Counted from the stretch's first letter, positions 46,059 to 56,403 are shown. The stretch: DNA of 64,000 nt from Lacimicrobium alkaliphilum (GCF_001466725.1 NZ_CP013650.1:1116001-1180000), one strand, 5' to 3'. Numbers and translations: made by a program. Notes: a model not told the origin generated them from the sequence alone.

Positions 46059-46972
46059 CAGAAATATCCTTCCATTTTCTTTTTCTCCATGGAGCCTGAA
46101 CTGTCATGGTCGATGACCCGGCCCTGACGCTCGGAGGTCTTTGTTAACAACATTTCCTGAATCACATCAGGCAGGGTGGCGGCATTTGATTGCACCGCCC
46201 CGGTCAGAGGATAACAACCCAGAGTACGGAATCTGACTGACTCCATCTTTGGCGTTTCCCCCTCTTCAAGGGGCATGCGATCATCATCTACCATGATCAG
46301 TACGCCATCGCGCTCTACAACAGGGCGTGGCTTGGCCAGATACAATTCAGGAATTTCGATGTTTTCCAGATAGATATACTGCCAGATGTCCAGTTCGGTC
46401 CAGTTGGACAGCGGAAATACCCGGATGCTTTCGCCTTTATTGACCTTGGCGTTGTAAATATTCCACAGCTCAGGGCGCTGGTTTTTCGGATCCCAGCGGT
46501 GGTTCTCGTCGCGAAACGAATAGACCCGCTCCTTGGCCCGGGATTTTTCTTCGTCACGGCGGGCACCACCAAAAGCAGCATCAAACTGGAACTTATTCAG
46601 CGCCTTTTTCAGTGCCTGGGTTTTCATAATATCTGTGTGCTTGGCACTGCCGTGTGTAAAGGGGCCGACACCCATATCGATGCCTTCCTGATTCTTATAC
46701 ACGATCAGATCCAGCTTATGCTGTTTGGCCATGCGATCGCGAAACTCAATCATCTCGCGAAACTTCCAGGTGGTGTCTACGTGTAACAGGGGAAAGGGGA
46801 TCCGGCCCGGCGCAAAGGCCTTGCGGGCAAGATGCAATAACACCGAGGAATCTTTACCGACGGAATACAGCATAACCGGGTTATCGAACTCCGCCGCGAC
46901 TTCACGGAAAATATGGATACTTTCAGCTTCGAGCTGCTTGAGATGGGTAACGGATGGAATATTGGCGTCCAT
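46058..46972 (-). CDS. cysD: Sulfate adenylyltransferase subunit 2
   Basis: The catalytic subunit of ATP sulfurylase, which makes APS from ATP and sulfate. The ATG at 46972 gives 304 residues, close to the family's about 302; a longer frame to 47032 adds 20 unconserved residues. PP-loop features are visible: [49 protein letters not shown] and [15 protein letters not shown]. It is the first gene of the operon, so its upstream region (46973-47168) should carry any CysB site; none was recognised. Confidence 0.95.
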   Translation of the reverse strand: MDANIPSVTHLKQLEAESIHIFREVAAEFDNPVMLYSVGKDSSVLLHLARKAFAPGRIPFPLLHVDTTWKFREMIEFRDRMAKQHKLDLIVYKNQEGIDMGVGPFTHGSAKHTDIMKTQALKKALNKFQFDAAFGGARRDEEKSRAKERVYSFRDENHRWDPKNQRPELWNIYNAKVNKGESIRVFPLSNWTELDIWQYIYLENIEIPELYLAKPRPVVERDGVLIMVDDDRMPLEEGETPKMESVRFRTLGCYPLTGAVQSNAATLPDVIQEMLLTKTSERQGRVIDHDSSGSMEKKKMEGYF

Positions 46973-47168
46973 GGTATTGATCAGACCTGTAATGTTGTCG
47001 GAAATAGAGTTATGCAAATGTGTTCTATACATAGAACAATATCACGATCCAGCCGATTTTGGCTATGCAAGATCGCTATAACAAATACCAAACTACCTGA
47101 TTGCAGTTTGTATCTTTTGGGTCAGGAAAGAGGTTGTTTGGGGGCATTGATGCCACTGCCGGTTCTGA

Positions 47169-48386
47169 TCAGCCGGCACTCTCTCTGAGTGTTGCCCAGC
47201 GTACAGCATCCAGATAATGTCGGGTGACTTTGTCGATATTGACTCCCATCCTGTTGCACTGTTTTTTTGCGCTTTGCCAGCTGGCCTGCTCAAAAGCCTC
47301 AATCAGCAACAGGTATTCGGCAAGCCTGCCCTCACCCTTAATCAGCGCGTCTTTGATAACCTGAGAGATGGGCAGGTTATCGAGTAACTCCGCCAGGGGG
47401 GCATCCAACATTCCCTCCAGCAAAGACAACAACCCGGTCAGAAAAGCCGCATTCTCGGTGGCTTGCTCACCGGGCATCGTCGAGATTAACTCACAAAAAC
47501 GGGCCCGCACCAGAGACATCACTGTGAGTGCCGGGGGCTTCCTGTCCACAAACTGGGCGGTAAAAAGCACAGATACAAAACGACGAAGTTCCTGTAAACC
47601 CAGCAGCACAATGGCTTGCTTGATATTGGAAATTTCATTGCGGCGTTTAAAAATTGGTGACTGGGCGTACCGGAGCAACTTAACGGACAGGTGAACATCA
47701 CCCTGGAATACCTCAGTGATGGCGGGGATATCCGGTTCAGGTTCGGCCAGTGCACTCATCAGCTGTGCGACGGTCATCTGTGAGGGATCCAGTGTGCGGC
47801 TCCTCATTACCTCCGGCTTGCTGAAGAAGTAGCCCTGAAAGTATTCAAAACCCAGCTCCATGGCCTGATGGTACTCATTGTGAGTTTCGACTTTTTCTGC
47901 CAGAAGCTTGATGTGGGGGAAGTCTTTGATGGCATCTTTAATCAGGCGAATCTCGTCAACCTGCGTGACCTGATAATCAATTTTTATGATGTCAGTGTAG
48001 GGATAAAAATGTTTCCATACGCCTTTGTGCTCATAGTCATCCAGTGCAATGGTATAACCATGTTGCTTCAGCTCTTTGCACGCTTCCAGCAGCTTTCTGC
48101 TCGGTGTTACTGTTTCCAGTATTTCCACTACCACAAATTCTTTGGGCAGCAGCATGGGGTAGCCGTTTAACAGGGTGTCCTGAGTGAAGTTTATAAAGGC
48201 CAGTTTATCTTCGGTTAGCTTATCCATGCCGAGATTAAACTGCAGGCCTTCAATCATTTTCGATGTGGCTTGTTCATCGCAGACATCGGGGAAAACATTT
48301 TCAAGACTGTCTCTGAATAGCAGTTCATAGGCCACTAACTGCTTTTCCCTGTTGAGTATGGGCTGACGAGCTGCGAAAAACGCCAT
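47169..48386 (-). CDS. Degenerate EAL plus HDOD regulatory protein
   Basis: A 405-residue cytoplasmic protein of the YuxH type. The N-terminal half (about 1-195) is an EAL-like fold with YELLFR in place of the usual EALLR, DDYEHKG in place of DDFG, and KIDYQ and LAEKVETHNE in the expected places. Several metal-site residues of active phosphodiesterases are not matched, so catalysis is doubtful. The C-terminal half (about 200-390) is an HDOD domain (HLSVKLLRYAQSPIF, IKQAIVLLGLQELRRFVSVL). Homologues control motility and biofilm by protein contact. The gene is monocistronic, between cysD and putP. Confidence 0.88.
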   Translation of the reverse strand: MAFFAARQPILNREKQLVAYELLFRDSLENVFPDVCDEQATSKMIEGLQFNLGMDKLTEDKLAFINFTQDTLLNGYPMLLPKEFVVVEILETVTPSRKLLEACKELKQHGYTIALDDYEHKGVWKHFYPYTDIIKIDYQVTQVDEIRLIKDAIKDFPHIKLLAEKVETHNEYHQAMELGFEYFQGYFFSKPEVMRSRTLDPSQMTVAQLMSALAEPEPDIPAITEVFQGDVHLSVKLLRYAQSPIFKRRNEISNIKQAIVLLGLQELRRFVSVLFTAQFVDRKPPALTVMSLVRARFCELISTMPGEQATENAAFLTGLLSLLEGMLDAPLAELLDNLPISQVIKDALIKGEGRLAEYLLLIEAFEQASWQSAKKQCNRMGVNIDKVTRHYLDAVRWATLRESAG

Positions 48387-48491
48387 GATAGATTTTATCC
48401 CCGAAGATAACGCTTAGACTATGCTAATAGATTGCCGCAAAGGATACCAGAGAGGATTAATCTGTCTGTAACATTCTGATACTAATAAAAA

Positions 48492-48514
48492 ATACCGGCG
48501 ATTGTCGCCGGTAT
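48492..48514 (-). terminator. Terminator after putP
   Basis: ATACCGGCGA pairs with TCGCCGGTAT around TTG. On the minus strand, 32 bp past the putP stop, the stem is followed by TTTTTTATT. This is a clear rho-independent terminator. Confidence 0.9.
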
Positions 48515-48545
48515 CTGAGTTCTGAAGTACTTATTACAGAGTTTT

Positions 48546-50081
48546 TCAGCTTAATTCTGCTTTAAGCCTGGCTTCCATTTCTTCGTGTTTACTCTGCAAC
48601 GCATCACTGGGTGGTGCGGTCAGATTACTGACAATGAAAATGGTCAGTGTACACAGAATAAAGCCGGGTACGATTTCATAGATCACACTGCTTAAACTTT
48701 CGCCCCCTATGGTAACCGGCGCATAAATCCAGAACAGTACTGTGGCCGCACCGACCAGCATACCCGACAGCGCACCTGTGCGGTTCATGCGTTTCCAGAA
48801 CAGGCTGACGATAATGACAGGGCCAAATGCCGCGCCAAAACCTGCCCAGGCATTGCTGACCAGATTCAGCACGCTGTTCTGTGGGTTCCAGGCCAGCGCA
48901 ATGGCCACCAGTGCCACTACCAGTACTGAGATTCTGCCTACCAGCACCAGTTCTTTGTCACCGGCGTCACGGCGTAAAAAGGCCTTGTAAAAATCCTCAG
49001 TCAGCGAGCTGGAGGTGACCAATAGCTGAGATGAAATGGTACTCATAATGGCGGCCAGAATTGCGGCCAGCAGGAATCCACCGATCATCGGATGAAACAG
49101 GAACTGGGAGAAAATAATAAAAATGGTTTCAGCATCATCCAGTTGCATTTTGGTTTCTGCCACATAAGCCACGCCCACAAAGCCGGTGGCCAGCGCACCA
49201 ATAATGGACACGATCATCCAGCTCATGCCGATACGACGTGCTGTTTTGATGGATTTAACCGAACGGATTGCCATAAATCGCACAATAATATGAGGTTGAC
49301 CAAAATAACCAAGACCCCAGGCCAGCAGGGATATCACGCCCAGTATGGAAAGGGCTTCTCCGGTGGCGCCGTTTACAAAAAGCTTAAGCATATCGGGATT
49401 AATGTCGCTGACCGCAGCGCTGACCTCACCGACACCGCCTAAGTGGTTGAAGGCAACAATAGGTACCAGTACCAGCGACACAAACATAATACAGCCCTGT
49501 ACAAAGTCGGTCATACTGACAGCCAGAAATCCTCCGAACAGGGTATAGGCAGCTACCACACCGGCAGTAACAAACAGCCCTGTGCTGTAATCCATACCAA
49601 AAGAGCTGTCGAACAATTTACCGCCAGCGACCAGGCTGGCAGAGGTATAGAGGGTGAAGAAGATAATGATGACTAAGGACGAGAAGATACGCAGGTAGCG
49701 GCCCTTATCATCGAAGCGGTTAGCGAAGTAATCAGGGATGGTTATAGAGTCATTGGCCACTTCCGTGTATACCCGCAGACGAGGAGCCACGATCAGATAG
49801 TTCATAAAGGCGCCAATCACCAGTCCCACGGCGATCCAGCTCTGAGAAATGCCGGCCAGATACATGGCACCCGGCAAACCCATCAGCATCCAGCCACTCA
49901 TATCTGAGGCGCCGGCAGATAATGCGGTGACGCCGGGACCCAACTTTCTGCCACCGAGCATATAGCCGGAAACATCGGAAGTGGATGTGCGATAAGCATA
50001 TAAGCCGATGCCAAGCATGGCGATAAAATATAATGCGAGCGAGATTAACGTACCCGTTTCAATATACGTACCAGTTTCCAC
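48546..50081 (-). CDS. putP: Sodium/proline symporter PutP
   Basis: Imports proline with sodium across the inner membrane. The 511-residue protein has about 13 predicted helices and belongs to the sodium:solute symporter family. Family motifs are ALSAGASDMSGWMLMGLPGA, a GRKLGPG loop near the start, AWGLGYFGQPHIIVRF and SQLLVTSSSLTEDFYK. No putA or putR is adjacent. It is divergent from the acetyltransferase gene, with 117 bp between. Confidence 0.94.
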   Translation of the reverse strand: METGTYIETGTLISLALYFIAMLGIGLYAYRTSTSDVSGYMLGGRKLGPGVTALSAGASDMSGWMLMGLPGAMYLAGISQSWIAVGLVIGAFMNYLIVAPRLRVYTEVANDSITIPDYFANRFDDKGRYLRIFSSLVIIIFFTLYTSASLVAGGKLFDSSFGMDYSTGLFVTAGVVAAYTLFGGFLAVSMTDFVQGCIMFVSLVLVPIVAFNHLGGVGEVSAAVSDINPDMLKLFVNGATGEALSILGVISLLAWGLGYFGQPHIIVRFMAIRSVKSIKTARRIGMSWMIVSIIGALATGFVGVAYVAETKMQLDDAETIFIIFSQFLFHPMIGGFLLAAILAAIMSTISSQLLVTSSSLTEDFYKAFLRRDAGDKELVLVGRISVLVVALVAIALAWNPQNSVLNLVSNAWAGFGAAFGPVIIVSLFWKRMNRTGALSGMLVGAATVLFWIYAPVTIGGESLSSVIYEIVPGFILCTLTIFIVSNLTAPPSDALQSKHEEMEARLKAELS

Positions 50082-50198
50082 AAAGCTCTCCTGTGATTGT
50101 TTTGACTGAACAAAAACACGACGAAAGGTAAAAATTAGAAAATTCAGTCAATTAGCGTACCATGCTATCAAGTTGTTAACCCATTCTCCAGAGTACCT

Positions 50199-50654
50199 AT
50201 GAATCTGCAAACACGCTGGTGTAAATTTGAACAATTAAGCAGCCTGACGCTTCAGGCCATCTGGGCTTTGCGTCAGCAGGTTTTTATTATCGAACAACAA
50301 AGTATCTATGCTGATATTGATGGTTTGGATCCTCATGCCTGGCATGTGTTACTGGAACAGCAAGGGCAACTGGTCGGTTATGCCAGGCTGCTTGGCGATT
50401 CTGCTTTTGATTGTTATCGGTTGCAGCGTATTGTGCTGGCAAACGAAGTGCGGGGACAGGGGCTGGGAAATCGATTAATGGCGCAGCTGATTGCAAAAGC
50501 GCAAGCCTTAAACGAGCATTGCCAACTGCGACTCAGCGCTCAGGTTCATCTGCAGCATTTCTACCAAAACTTGGGATTTCAGTCTCAGGGCTCAGAATAT
50601 GATGATGGCGGTATTATGCATATTGATATGCAGCGTGCGCTGTATAAGGAGTAA
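50199..50654 (+). CDS. GNAT acetyltransferase, ElaA-like
   Basis: A 151-residue GNAT-family N-acetyltransferase resembling ElaA. The early block ALRQQVFIIEQQSIYADIDG, then DPHAWHVLL, is characteristic of ElaA, and the acetyl-CoA loop is LANEVRGQGLGNRLM. The acceptor is unknown. It lies 6 nt upstream of the serine hydrolase gene and is probably co-transcribed. Confidence 0.85.
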   Translation: MNLQTRWCKFEQLSSLTLQAIWALRQQVFIIEQQSIYADIDGLDPHAWHVLLEQQGQLVGYARLLGDSAFDCYRLQRIVLANEVRGQGLGNRLMAQLIAKAQALNEHCQLRLSAQVHLQHFYQNLGFQSQGSEYDDGGIMHIDMQRALYKE

Positions 50655-50660
50655 ATAATT

Positions 50661-51809
50661 ATGATCAGGTTCTTTGCCATTACTACTATGGCGGTGCTGT
50701 TAAGTCATGCCGCGCAGGCGCAGTATTTCCCGGAGCAGGGGCAATGGCAAAGCCGGCCAGCAGGACAACTGGGCTTCGCGCCGCAGAAGCTGGAAAAGGC
50801 AGTCAGCTTTGCCAAAGATAATGAATACTCAGGCAGCCGGGATCTGCGCATTGCCATTCTCAAAGGATTTGAGCGAGAGCCTTTTCATACCCTGCTGGGG
50901 CCGGTAAAAGACCGCGGCGGTCCTGCGGGAATGATTGTAAAAGACGGCTATATTGCCGCACAGTGGGGTGATCTGGGCCGGGTCGATATGACGTTCAGTG
51001 TAACCAAAAGCTATTTATCGTCGGTGGCCGGTATCGCTGTTGATCGGGGTTTGATCGCCAGTGTTGAGGAAAAGGTAGAGGATTATGTATGGGATGGCAC
51101 TTTTGCCGGCGCCCATAACAGCCAGATTCGCTGGCGGCATTTGCTTGACCAGTCATCTGACTGGTCCGGCAGCTTGTTTGGAATCAAAGACTGGGCTGAC
51201 AGGCCGCCGCAGGAAGGTGGCCTGGATGACTGGAAGTATCGTGCTCTGAATCAGCCGGGTACCGTGATGGAATACAATGACGTGCGGGTAAATCTGTTGG
51301 CCTATTCGCTATTGCAGGTATTCCGTAAGCCACTGCCGCAAGTCCTTAAACAACATATTATGGATCCCATCGGTGCTTCCACAACCTGGCGCTGGTTTGG
51401 CTATGACGATGCCTGGGTGACATTAGACGGCCTGCAGATGAAATCTGTCACCGGCGGCGGTCATTCGGGCGGGGGGATTTTTGTTTCCACCCTGGACCAG
51501 GCCCGTTTTGGACTAATGGTGCTTCGGGATGGACGTTGGCAGGATAAACAGGTTTTATCCAAGGCCTGGCTTGAACAGGCGACAGCGCCTTCCCCGGCGA
51601 ATGACAGTTACGGATTTATGTGGTGGCTGAATCAGGGCCAGCGGAAATGGCAGCAGGTGGATGACAGCAGCCTGTTTTATGCCGCAGGATTTGGCGGTAA
51701 CTTTATTGTAGTGGATAAAAAGCAGGATCTGATGATTGTCACCCGCTGGCTGGAACCGTCTCAGATTGGCGAAATGGTAAGGCTGGTAACAGAAAGCCTG
51801 CAACACTGA
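50661..51809 (+). CDS. Exported serine hydrolase, class C beta-lactamase fold
   Basis: A 382-residue protein of the serine beta-lactamase/penicillin-binding-like family. The signal peptide runs through MIRFFAITTMAVLLSHAAQA. The nucleophile motif SxxK is in FSVTKSYLSS (S113, K116), a tyrosine motif in MEYNDVRVN, and a GHSGGG in place of KTG. Such proteins are usually esterases or peptidases rather than lactamases; a resistance role is not supported. Periplasmic location is inferred from the signal. Confidence 0.87.
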   Translation: MIRFFAITTMAVLLSHAAQAQYFPEQGQWQSRPAGQLGFAPQKLEKAVSFAKDNEYSGSRDLRIAILKGFEREPFHTLLGPVKDRGGPAGMIVKDGYIAAQWGDLGRVDMTFSVTKSYLSSVAGIAVDRGLIASVEEKVEDYVWDGTFAGAHNSQIRWRHLLDQSSDWSGSLFGIKDWADRPPQEGGLDDWKYRALNQPGTVMEYNDVRVNLLAYSLLQVFRKPLPQVLKQHIMDPIGASTTWRWFGYDDAWVTLDGLQMKSVTGGGHSGGGIFVSTLDQARFGLMVLRDGRWQDKQVLSKAWLEQATAPSPANDSYGFMWWLNQGQRKWQQVDDSSLFYAAGFGGNFIVVDKKQDLMIVTRWLEPSQIGEMVRLVTESLQH

Positions 51810-51842
51810 CGGGCCGTGTTACAGGCGGCTTCTTTTGGTTGT

Positions 51843-53291
51843 TTAGTTGTTGTCGATGAGGGCCAACAACTCGGTGGTCTTTTGCTGCAACAATGTCTTA
51901 TCGGCTTTCGTTTCCACATTCAGGCGGATCACCGGCTCGGTATTCGACTTTCTTAAATTAAACCGCCAGTTGTCAAATTCCAGCCCGATACCATCAGTAT
52001 TGTCCCGGCGTTTTGCCAGAGGCTGATATGTTGCCAGAATCCTTTCCAGAGTGGCATCTGCATCATCTACTGTGCGATTGATTTCCCCCGAAGAAGGGAA
52101 GGCCGCAATACGCTCAGCCACCAGTTCAGACAAGGGCTTGCCGGTATTGGACAATAACTCGGTCACCAGCAGCCAGGGGATCATGCCGGAATCACAATAG
52201 GCAAAGTCGCGGAAGTAATGATGGGCGCTCATTTCACCGCCATATACGGCATCTTCCTTGCGCATTCTTTCCTTGATAAAGGCATGACCGGTTTTGCTCA
52301 TCACCGGACGGCCACCGGCATTGAGGATAATATCCTGGGTATTCCAGTAGACCCTGGGATCAAAGATAATGGCAGCGCCGGGATCTTTGCTTAAAAAGGC
52401 CTGTGCAAGCAGGCCAACGATATAATATCCCTCGACAAAGTCGCCGTTTTCATCAAACAAAAAGCAACGATCAAAATCGCCGTCCCAGGCAATGCCCATA
52501 TCCGCCTGGTGTTCAATCACGGCCTGGCGGGTCTGGTGCCTGCACTCCGGTAACAGCGGGTTAGGGATACCATTGGGAAAGGTACCGTCACCCTGATGAT
52601 TAATTTTAATAAATTCAATCATTACGCCTATGTGTTGCAGCGCTTTCTCGATGGCGTCAACAGCGTGGCCGGCGGCGCCATTACCGGCATTAACCACCAG
52701 CTTAAGCGGTTTTAACTGCCCGGGATCAATATAGCTGAGCATATGTTCGGTATAGGCTGGCAGTACCGATTGCTTCTGATACTGACCAGTGGTCTTTAGT
52801 GCTTTTGCATCAACCAGACCTTCACCTTTTGCAAATTCGCCTTGCATTTGCTTTTTTGCATATTCAGCGAGACGCACAGCCACATCCTGCTCATCATAGC
52901 TTTCTGCCAGCGTTTTTACCTTATCCAGGCCGGTATCACCGCTGATGGGGCGAGAGCCCTCCCGCACCAGTTTCAGGCCGTTGTAGTCGATGGGATTATG
53001 ACTGGCAGTGACCTGGATGCCGCCACTTTGATTAAGATAACTGGTGGCAAAGTAGATCTCTTCGGTACCTGTCATGCCAATATCTGTGACCCTGGCGCCA
53101 CCATCTATTAGACCCGCACTCAGGGCCAGTTTCAGTGGTTCAGAGGTCAGGCGGATATCGGCACCCACTACCACCTCTTTGGCGTCCAGATGTTCGGCAA
53201 AGGCTCGTCCGATACGATAAGCAACAGTTTCGTTGAGCTGCTCACCGAGCTGACCACGGATATCATAGGCTTTAAAACAACTTAAATTCAT
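51843..53291 (-). CDS. manB: Phosphomannomutase
   Basis: Interconverts mannose 6-phosphate and mannose 1-phosphate. The 482-residue protein of the phosphohexomutase family has the phosphoserine loop [14 protein letters not shown] (S97), the metal-binding DGDFDRCF and the sugar-binding [10 protein letters not shown]. It follows manC by 12 bp, so together they supply GDP-mannose. PmgB- or PgmM-like activities on glucose phosphates are possible in this family, but the context favours mannose. Confidence 0.92.
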   Translation of the reverse strand: MNLSCFKAYDIRGQLGEQLNETVAYRIGRAFAEHLDAKEVVVGADIRLTSEPLKLALSAGLIDGGARVTDIGMTGTEEIYFATSYLNQSGGIQVTASHNPIDYNGLKLVREGSRPISGDTGLDKVKTLAESYDEQDVAVRLAEYAKKQMQGEFAKGEGLVDAKALKTTGQYQKQSVLPAYTEHMLSYIDPGQLKPLKLVVNAGNGAAGHAVDAIEKALQHIGVMIEFIKINHQGDGTFPNGIPNPLLPECRHQTRQAVIEHQADMGIAWDGDFDRCFLFDENGDFVEGYYIVGLLAQAFLSKDPGAAIIFDPRVYWNTQDIILNAGGRPVMSKTGHAFIKERMRKEDAVYGGEMSAHHYFRDFAYCDSGMIPWLLVTELLSNTGKPLSELVAERIAAFPSSGEINRTVDDADATLERILATYQPLAKRRDNTDGIGLEFDNWRFNLRKSNTEPVIRLNVETKADKTLLQQKTTELLALIDNN

Positions 53292-53303
53292 GCTCGTTTT
53301 GCC

Positions 53304-54719
53304 TCAGCTTTTAACCCGGCCATAGCGATCTGAAAAACGCACAATATCGTCTTCACCCAGATAGGCGCCCGATTGCACCTCAATCAGTTCCAGCGGTATT
53401 TTGCCAGGGTTTTCCAGGCTATGGGTTGTGCCAATGGGAATATAAGTGGATTCATTCTCGGTCATCAGAAAGGTTTTATCATCACAAGTGACTTTGGCTG
53501 TGCCTGTCACCACAATCCAGTGTTCGGCGCGATGATGATGCATCTGTATAGACAGCTTTTCGCCGGGTTTGACTTTGATACGTTTGACCTGGAAACGCTC
53601 GGCCTGATCAAGCGAATCGTAGCTGCCCCAGGGGCGGAATACTTCGCGGTGAAATTCGTACTCAGGGCGTTTAGCCGCTTTGAGTTTATCCACCACTTTT
53701 TTAATCTCCTGAACCTTGTCTTTATGTGCCACCAGCATCGCATCTTTGGTCTCAATCACGATCACATCGTCCAGACCAATAACCGACACCAGTCGCTGTT
53801 CGGCGTTGATATAACTATTGTTGACCTGCTCAAGGATGACATCTCCCCGTACCACGTTACCCTGTTCATCTTTGGGTAATACCTCCCACAATGACGACCA
53901 GCTGCCCACATCACTCCAGCCCGCATCCAGCGGAACCACAGCGGCGGCATCCGTTTTTTCCATTACAGCATAGTCGATAGAATCAGAGGGGCACTGAGCA
54001 AAAGTCTCAGCGTTGACCCGGACAAAATCCAGATCCTGTTGTTCAGACTCGATGGCGGCTTTACAGCTCTGGTAAATGTCCGGTACGAACTTTTGCAGCT
54101 CCTGCAGGTAACGGCTGGCTTTAAACATAAACATGCCGCTGTTCCACAAATAGCCGCCGTCCTGTAAATATTGCTGAGCCGTATCCAGATCCGGCTTTTC
54201 CACAAATTCCGATACACTAAAGCCATTTTCGTCGCCGGGGATGGCATCACCCTGGCGAATATAGCCATATCCGGTATGGGCACTGGTGGGCACAATACCG
54301 AACGTCACCAGCTTGTCCTGCAATGCCAGTTGCTCTGCGTTGGCAATAGCCTGGTGGAAAGCGGCAATATCCTCAATCAGATGATCAGCGGCCAGTACCA
54401 GCAATACCGGATCCTGACCCTGTTGCATTGCATGCAGTGCGGCAAGGGCAATAGCCGGAGCGGTATTTTTACCCATGGGTTCGAGCAGAATACCATCGTG
54501 TTCTATACCTGATTGCAACAGTTGTTCGGCGACAATAAAGCGATGGGCTTCGTTGCACACAAATATCGGCGCTTCATTGTTAAGGCCCTCGAGCCGGTGC
54601 AGGGTTTCCTGCAGCATGCTGTGCTCATTGGTCAGAGGCAGAAACTGTTTAGGAAAGGCGGCACGGGATTTGGGCCAAAGGCGACTGCCAACGCCGCCGG
54701 CCATAATGATTGGCTTCAT
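53304..54719 (-). CDS. manC: Mannose-1-phosphate guanylyltransferase / mannose-6-phosphate isomerase
   Basis: Makes GDP-mannose, and carries the type II isomerase domain. From the ATG at 54719 it has 471 residues, starting MKPIIMAGGVGSRLWPKSR with the pyrophosphorylase signature. FVEKPDLDTAQQYL and the central VVPLDAGWSDVGSWSSLWEV belong to the transferase; the C-terminal cupin has FRPWGSYDSLDQAERFQVKR and HHHRAEHWIVV. The longer frame upstream adds 26 unconserved residues. No polysaccharide cluster is adjacent, so the use of the GDP-mannose is unknown. Confidence 0.94.
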   Translation of the reverse strand: MKPIIMAGGVGSRLWPKSRAAFPKQFLPLTNEHSMLQETLHRLEGLNNEAPIFVCNEAHRFIVAEQLLQSGIEHDGILLEPMGKNTAPAIALAALHAMQQGQDPVLLVLAADHLIEDIAAFHQAIANAEQLALQDKLVTFGIVPTSAHTGYGYIRQGDAIPGDENGFSVSEFVEKPDLDTAQQYLQDGGYLWNSGMFMFKASRYLQELQKFVPDIYQSCKAAIESEQQDLDFVRVNAETFAQCPSDSIDYAVMEKTDAAAVVPLDAGWSDVGSWSSLWEVLPKDEQGNVVRGDVILEQVNNSYINAEQRLVSVIGLDDVIVIETKDAMLVAHKDKVQEIKKVVDKLKAAKRPEYEFHREVFRPWGSYDSLDQAERFQVKRIKVKPGEKLSIQMHHHRAEHWIVVTGTAKVTCDDKTFLMTENESTYIPIGTTHSLENPGKIPLELIEVQSGAYLGEDDIVRFSDRYGRVKS

Positions 54720-54903
54720 AAGGATCATCCTGACTGATATTTTATTATCTGCCAAGCATATCACTTCAAACTGCGCTGAGGTATAGGGTAAATGCACCCA
54801 ATATCATGCCGGAGGGGTGTGATTGTCTGGTGTCAATAAATTGCGGCGCCAGCGTTGCCGTGGTGATTGCGGTACGTCCCTGTACCGTTACTTCAGGCTG
54901 TAC

Positions 54904-55203
54904 TCAGTTGACGCTGATCTTGCCGCGCAGGGCATCCATGGACTTTTTGCCCACTCCCTGGACTTTGATCAGATCATCAATGGAATGAAAACCGCCATTT
55001 TCATCCCGATACTGGATGATGGCCTCGGCCTTTTTCTTACCTATCCCGGGTAAGGACATCAGTTCTTTGGCTGAAGCTGTGTTGAGGTTGATTACAGCTT
55101 GTGTTGCTGCCACTTTATCCTTGCTTACATCCTTACTCAATGCCACGGACTGTAAAGGGGCAACCAGACCGAGCATAACAACACCCCATATTAACCATTT
55201 CAT
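54904..55203 (-). CDS. ComEA-like helix-hairpin-helix protein
   Basis: A 99-residue exported protein with signal peptide MKWLIWGVVMLGLVAPLQSVA and two helix-hairpin-helix motifs: INLNTASAKELMSLPGIGKKKAEAII and FHSIDDLIKVQGVGKKSMDALR. Secreted proteins of this shape in Vibrio and related bacteria bind incoming DNA in natural transformation; competence genes are not next to it, so uptake is only inferred. It is transcribed alone. Confidence 0.88.
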   Translation of the reverse strand: MKWLIWGVVMLGLVAPLQSVALSKDVSKDKVAATQAVINLNTASAKELMSLPGIGKKKAEAIIQYRDENGGFHSIDDLIKVQGVGKKSMDALRGKISVN

Positions 55204-55350
55204 AGATCTCTCCTTTTTCCTTTGATTTCCTTTAGGGTGTGACGACTTGCGTCAATGCTACCTCGACACGGTATTCAATGAACATCGATTGCCGAAGTAA
55301 AGATTAGTGTAGAAGAAAAATATTGAGTTTGAAGTTTCGGACATAAAAAA

Positions 55351-55368
55351 GGCCGGTAAAAACCGGCC
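55351..55368 (-). terminator. Terminator after the isocitrate dehydrogenase gene
   Basis: GGCCGGT pairs with ACCGGCC around TAAAA/TTTTA. It is 28 bp past the stop codon and is followed on the minus strand by TTTTTTATG, so it is a typical intrinsic terminator. Confidence 0.9.
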
Positions 55369-55395
55369 TGAAAGATTCGCGAATGTGGTTGTTGT

Positions 55396-56403
55396 TTACA
55401 ATCTTTCCAGTACCGCCTGGGTAAAGTCTGTGGTGCCATGGTTGCCGCCGAGATCCCGGGTGGTGCGATCGCCGGACTCGATCACATCTTTTATGGCGTG
55501 GCGAATCTTCTCTGCCTTATCAGCCATACCCAGGTGCTCGAGCATCTGGATTGCTGCCAGGATGACCGAAGTGGGGTTCGCCAGGTTCTTGCCGGCAATA
55601 TCCGGTGCAGAACCATGCACAGCTTCAAAAATAGCGCAGTTTTCGCCGATATTGGCGCCGGGAGCCATACCCAGCCCGCCAACCAGACCGGCACAAAGGT
55701 CAGAGATAATATCGCCAAACAGATTGGTTGTAACAATGACATCGAACTGATGAGGATTCATCACCAGCTGCATACAGGTGTTATCGACGATCATCTCTGT
55801 GGACTCAATTTGTGGGTAGCGTTGTGCCACTTCTCTGGCAACTTTGAGAAACAGCCCTGAAGTTGATTTAAGGATATTGGCCTTATGCACGGCAGTGACT
55901 TTTTTACGCCCTTCCTTAAGCGCCATCTCATAGGCGAAAGTGAGGATGCGCTCAGCACCTTCACGGGTGATTTTACTCATCGCTTCGGCTTCGTTGCCAT
56001 CTTCGGAAACTTTCTGGCCCAAACCGGAGTACATGCCTTCCGTATTTTCCCGCACGGTAATGATGTCGATATCTTCGTAACGGGCCTTGGTGCCCTTGAA
56101 GGAAAGTACCGGGCGCACATTGGCAAAAAGCTTGAACTGTTTACGCAGACTGACGTTGATAGAAGTGAAGCCTTCACCCACAGGAGTGGTCAGTGGCCCT
56201 TTCAGGGTAATACGGTTTTTGGCAATCAGATCCAGTGTTTGCTGGGGAAGTAACTCTCCATGGTTTTCCAGCGCCATCAGACCGGCATCGGCGAAATCAT
56301 AGGCAAAATCGCAGCCCGCTTTATCAAGGATTTGCAGGGTGGCATTGACTATGTCAGGTCCGATACCATCGCCACGGATAACCGTTATACGCTGTTGAGT
56401 CAT
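55396..56403 (-). CDS. NAD-type isocitrate dehydrogenase
   Basis: A 335-residue member of the isocitrate/isopropylmalate dehydrogenase family, of the short NAD-dependent type. Substrate motifs are STIN-like SINVSLRKQFKLFANVRP and YEDIDIITVRENTEGMYSGL; metal residues are in TTNLFGDIISDLCAGL, and the nucleotide-loop phrase FEAVHGSAPDIAGKN is clear. The cofactor is inferred from similarity to NAD-type enzymes and is not fixed by sequence alone; tartrate- or isopropylmalate-type activity is less likely because of the REN phrase. The gene is monocistronic and has its own terminator. Confidence 0.88.
   Translation of the reverse strand: MTQQRITVIRGDGIGPDIVNATLQILDKAGCDFAYDFADAGLMALENHGELLPQQTLDLIAKNRITLKGPLTTPVGEGFTSINVSLRKQFKLFANVRPVLSFKGTKARYEDIDIITVRENTEGMYSGLGQKVSEDGNEAEAMSKITREGAERILTFAYEMALKEGRKKVTAVHKANILKSTSGLFLKVAREVAQRYPQIESTEMIVDNTCMQLVMNPHQFDVIVTTNLFGDIISDLCAGLVGGLGMAPGANIGENCAIFEAVHGSAPDIAGKNLANPTSVILAAIQMLEHLGMADKAEKIRHAIKDVIESGDRTTRDLGGNHGTTDFTQAVLERL

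Noticed and set aside
50661..51809. Antibiotic-resistance beta-lactamase
   Set aside because: Only the SxxK motif and general fold match; the third motif is GHSGGG rather than KTG, as in esterase or peptidase relatives.
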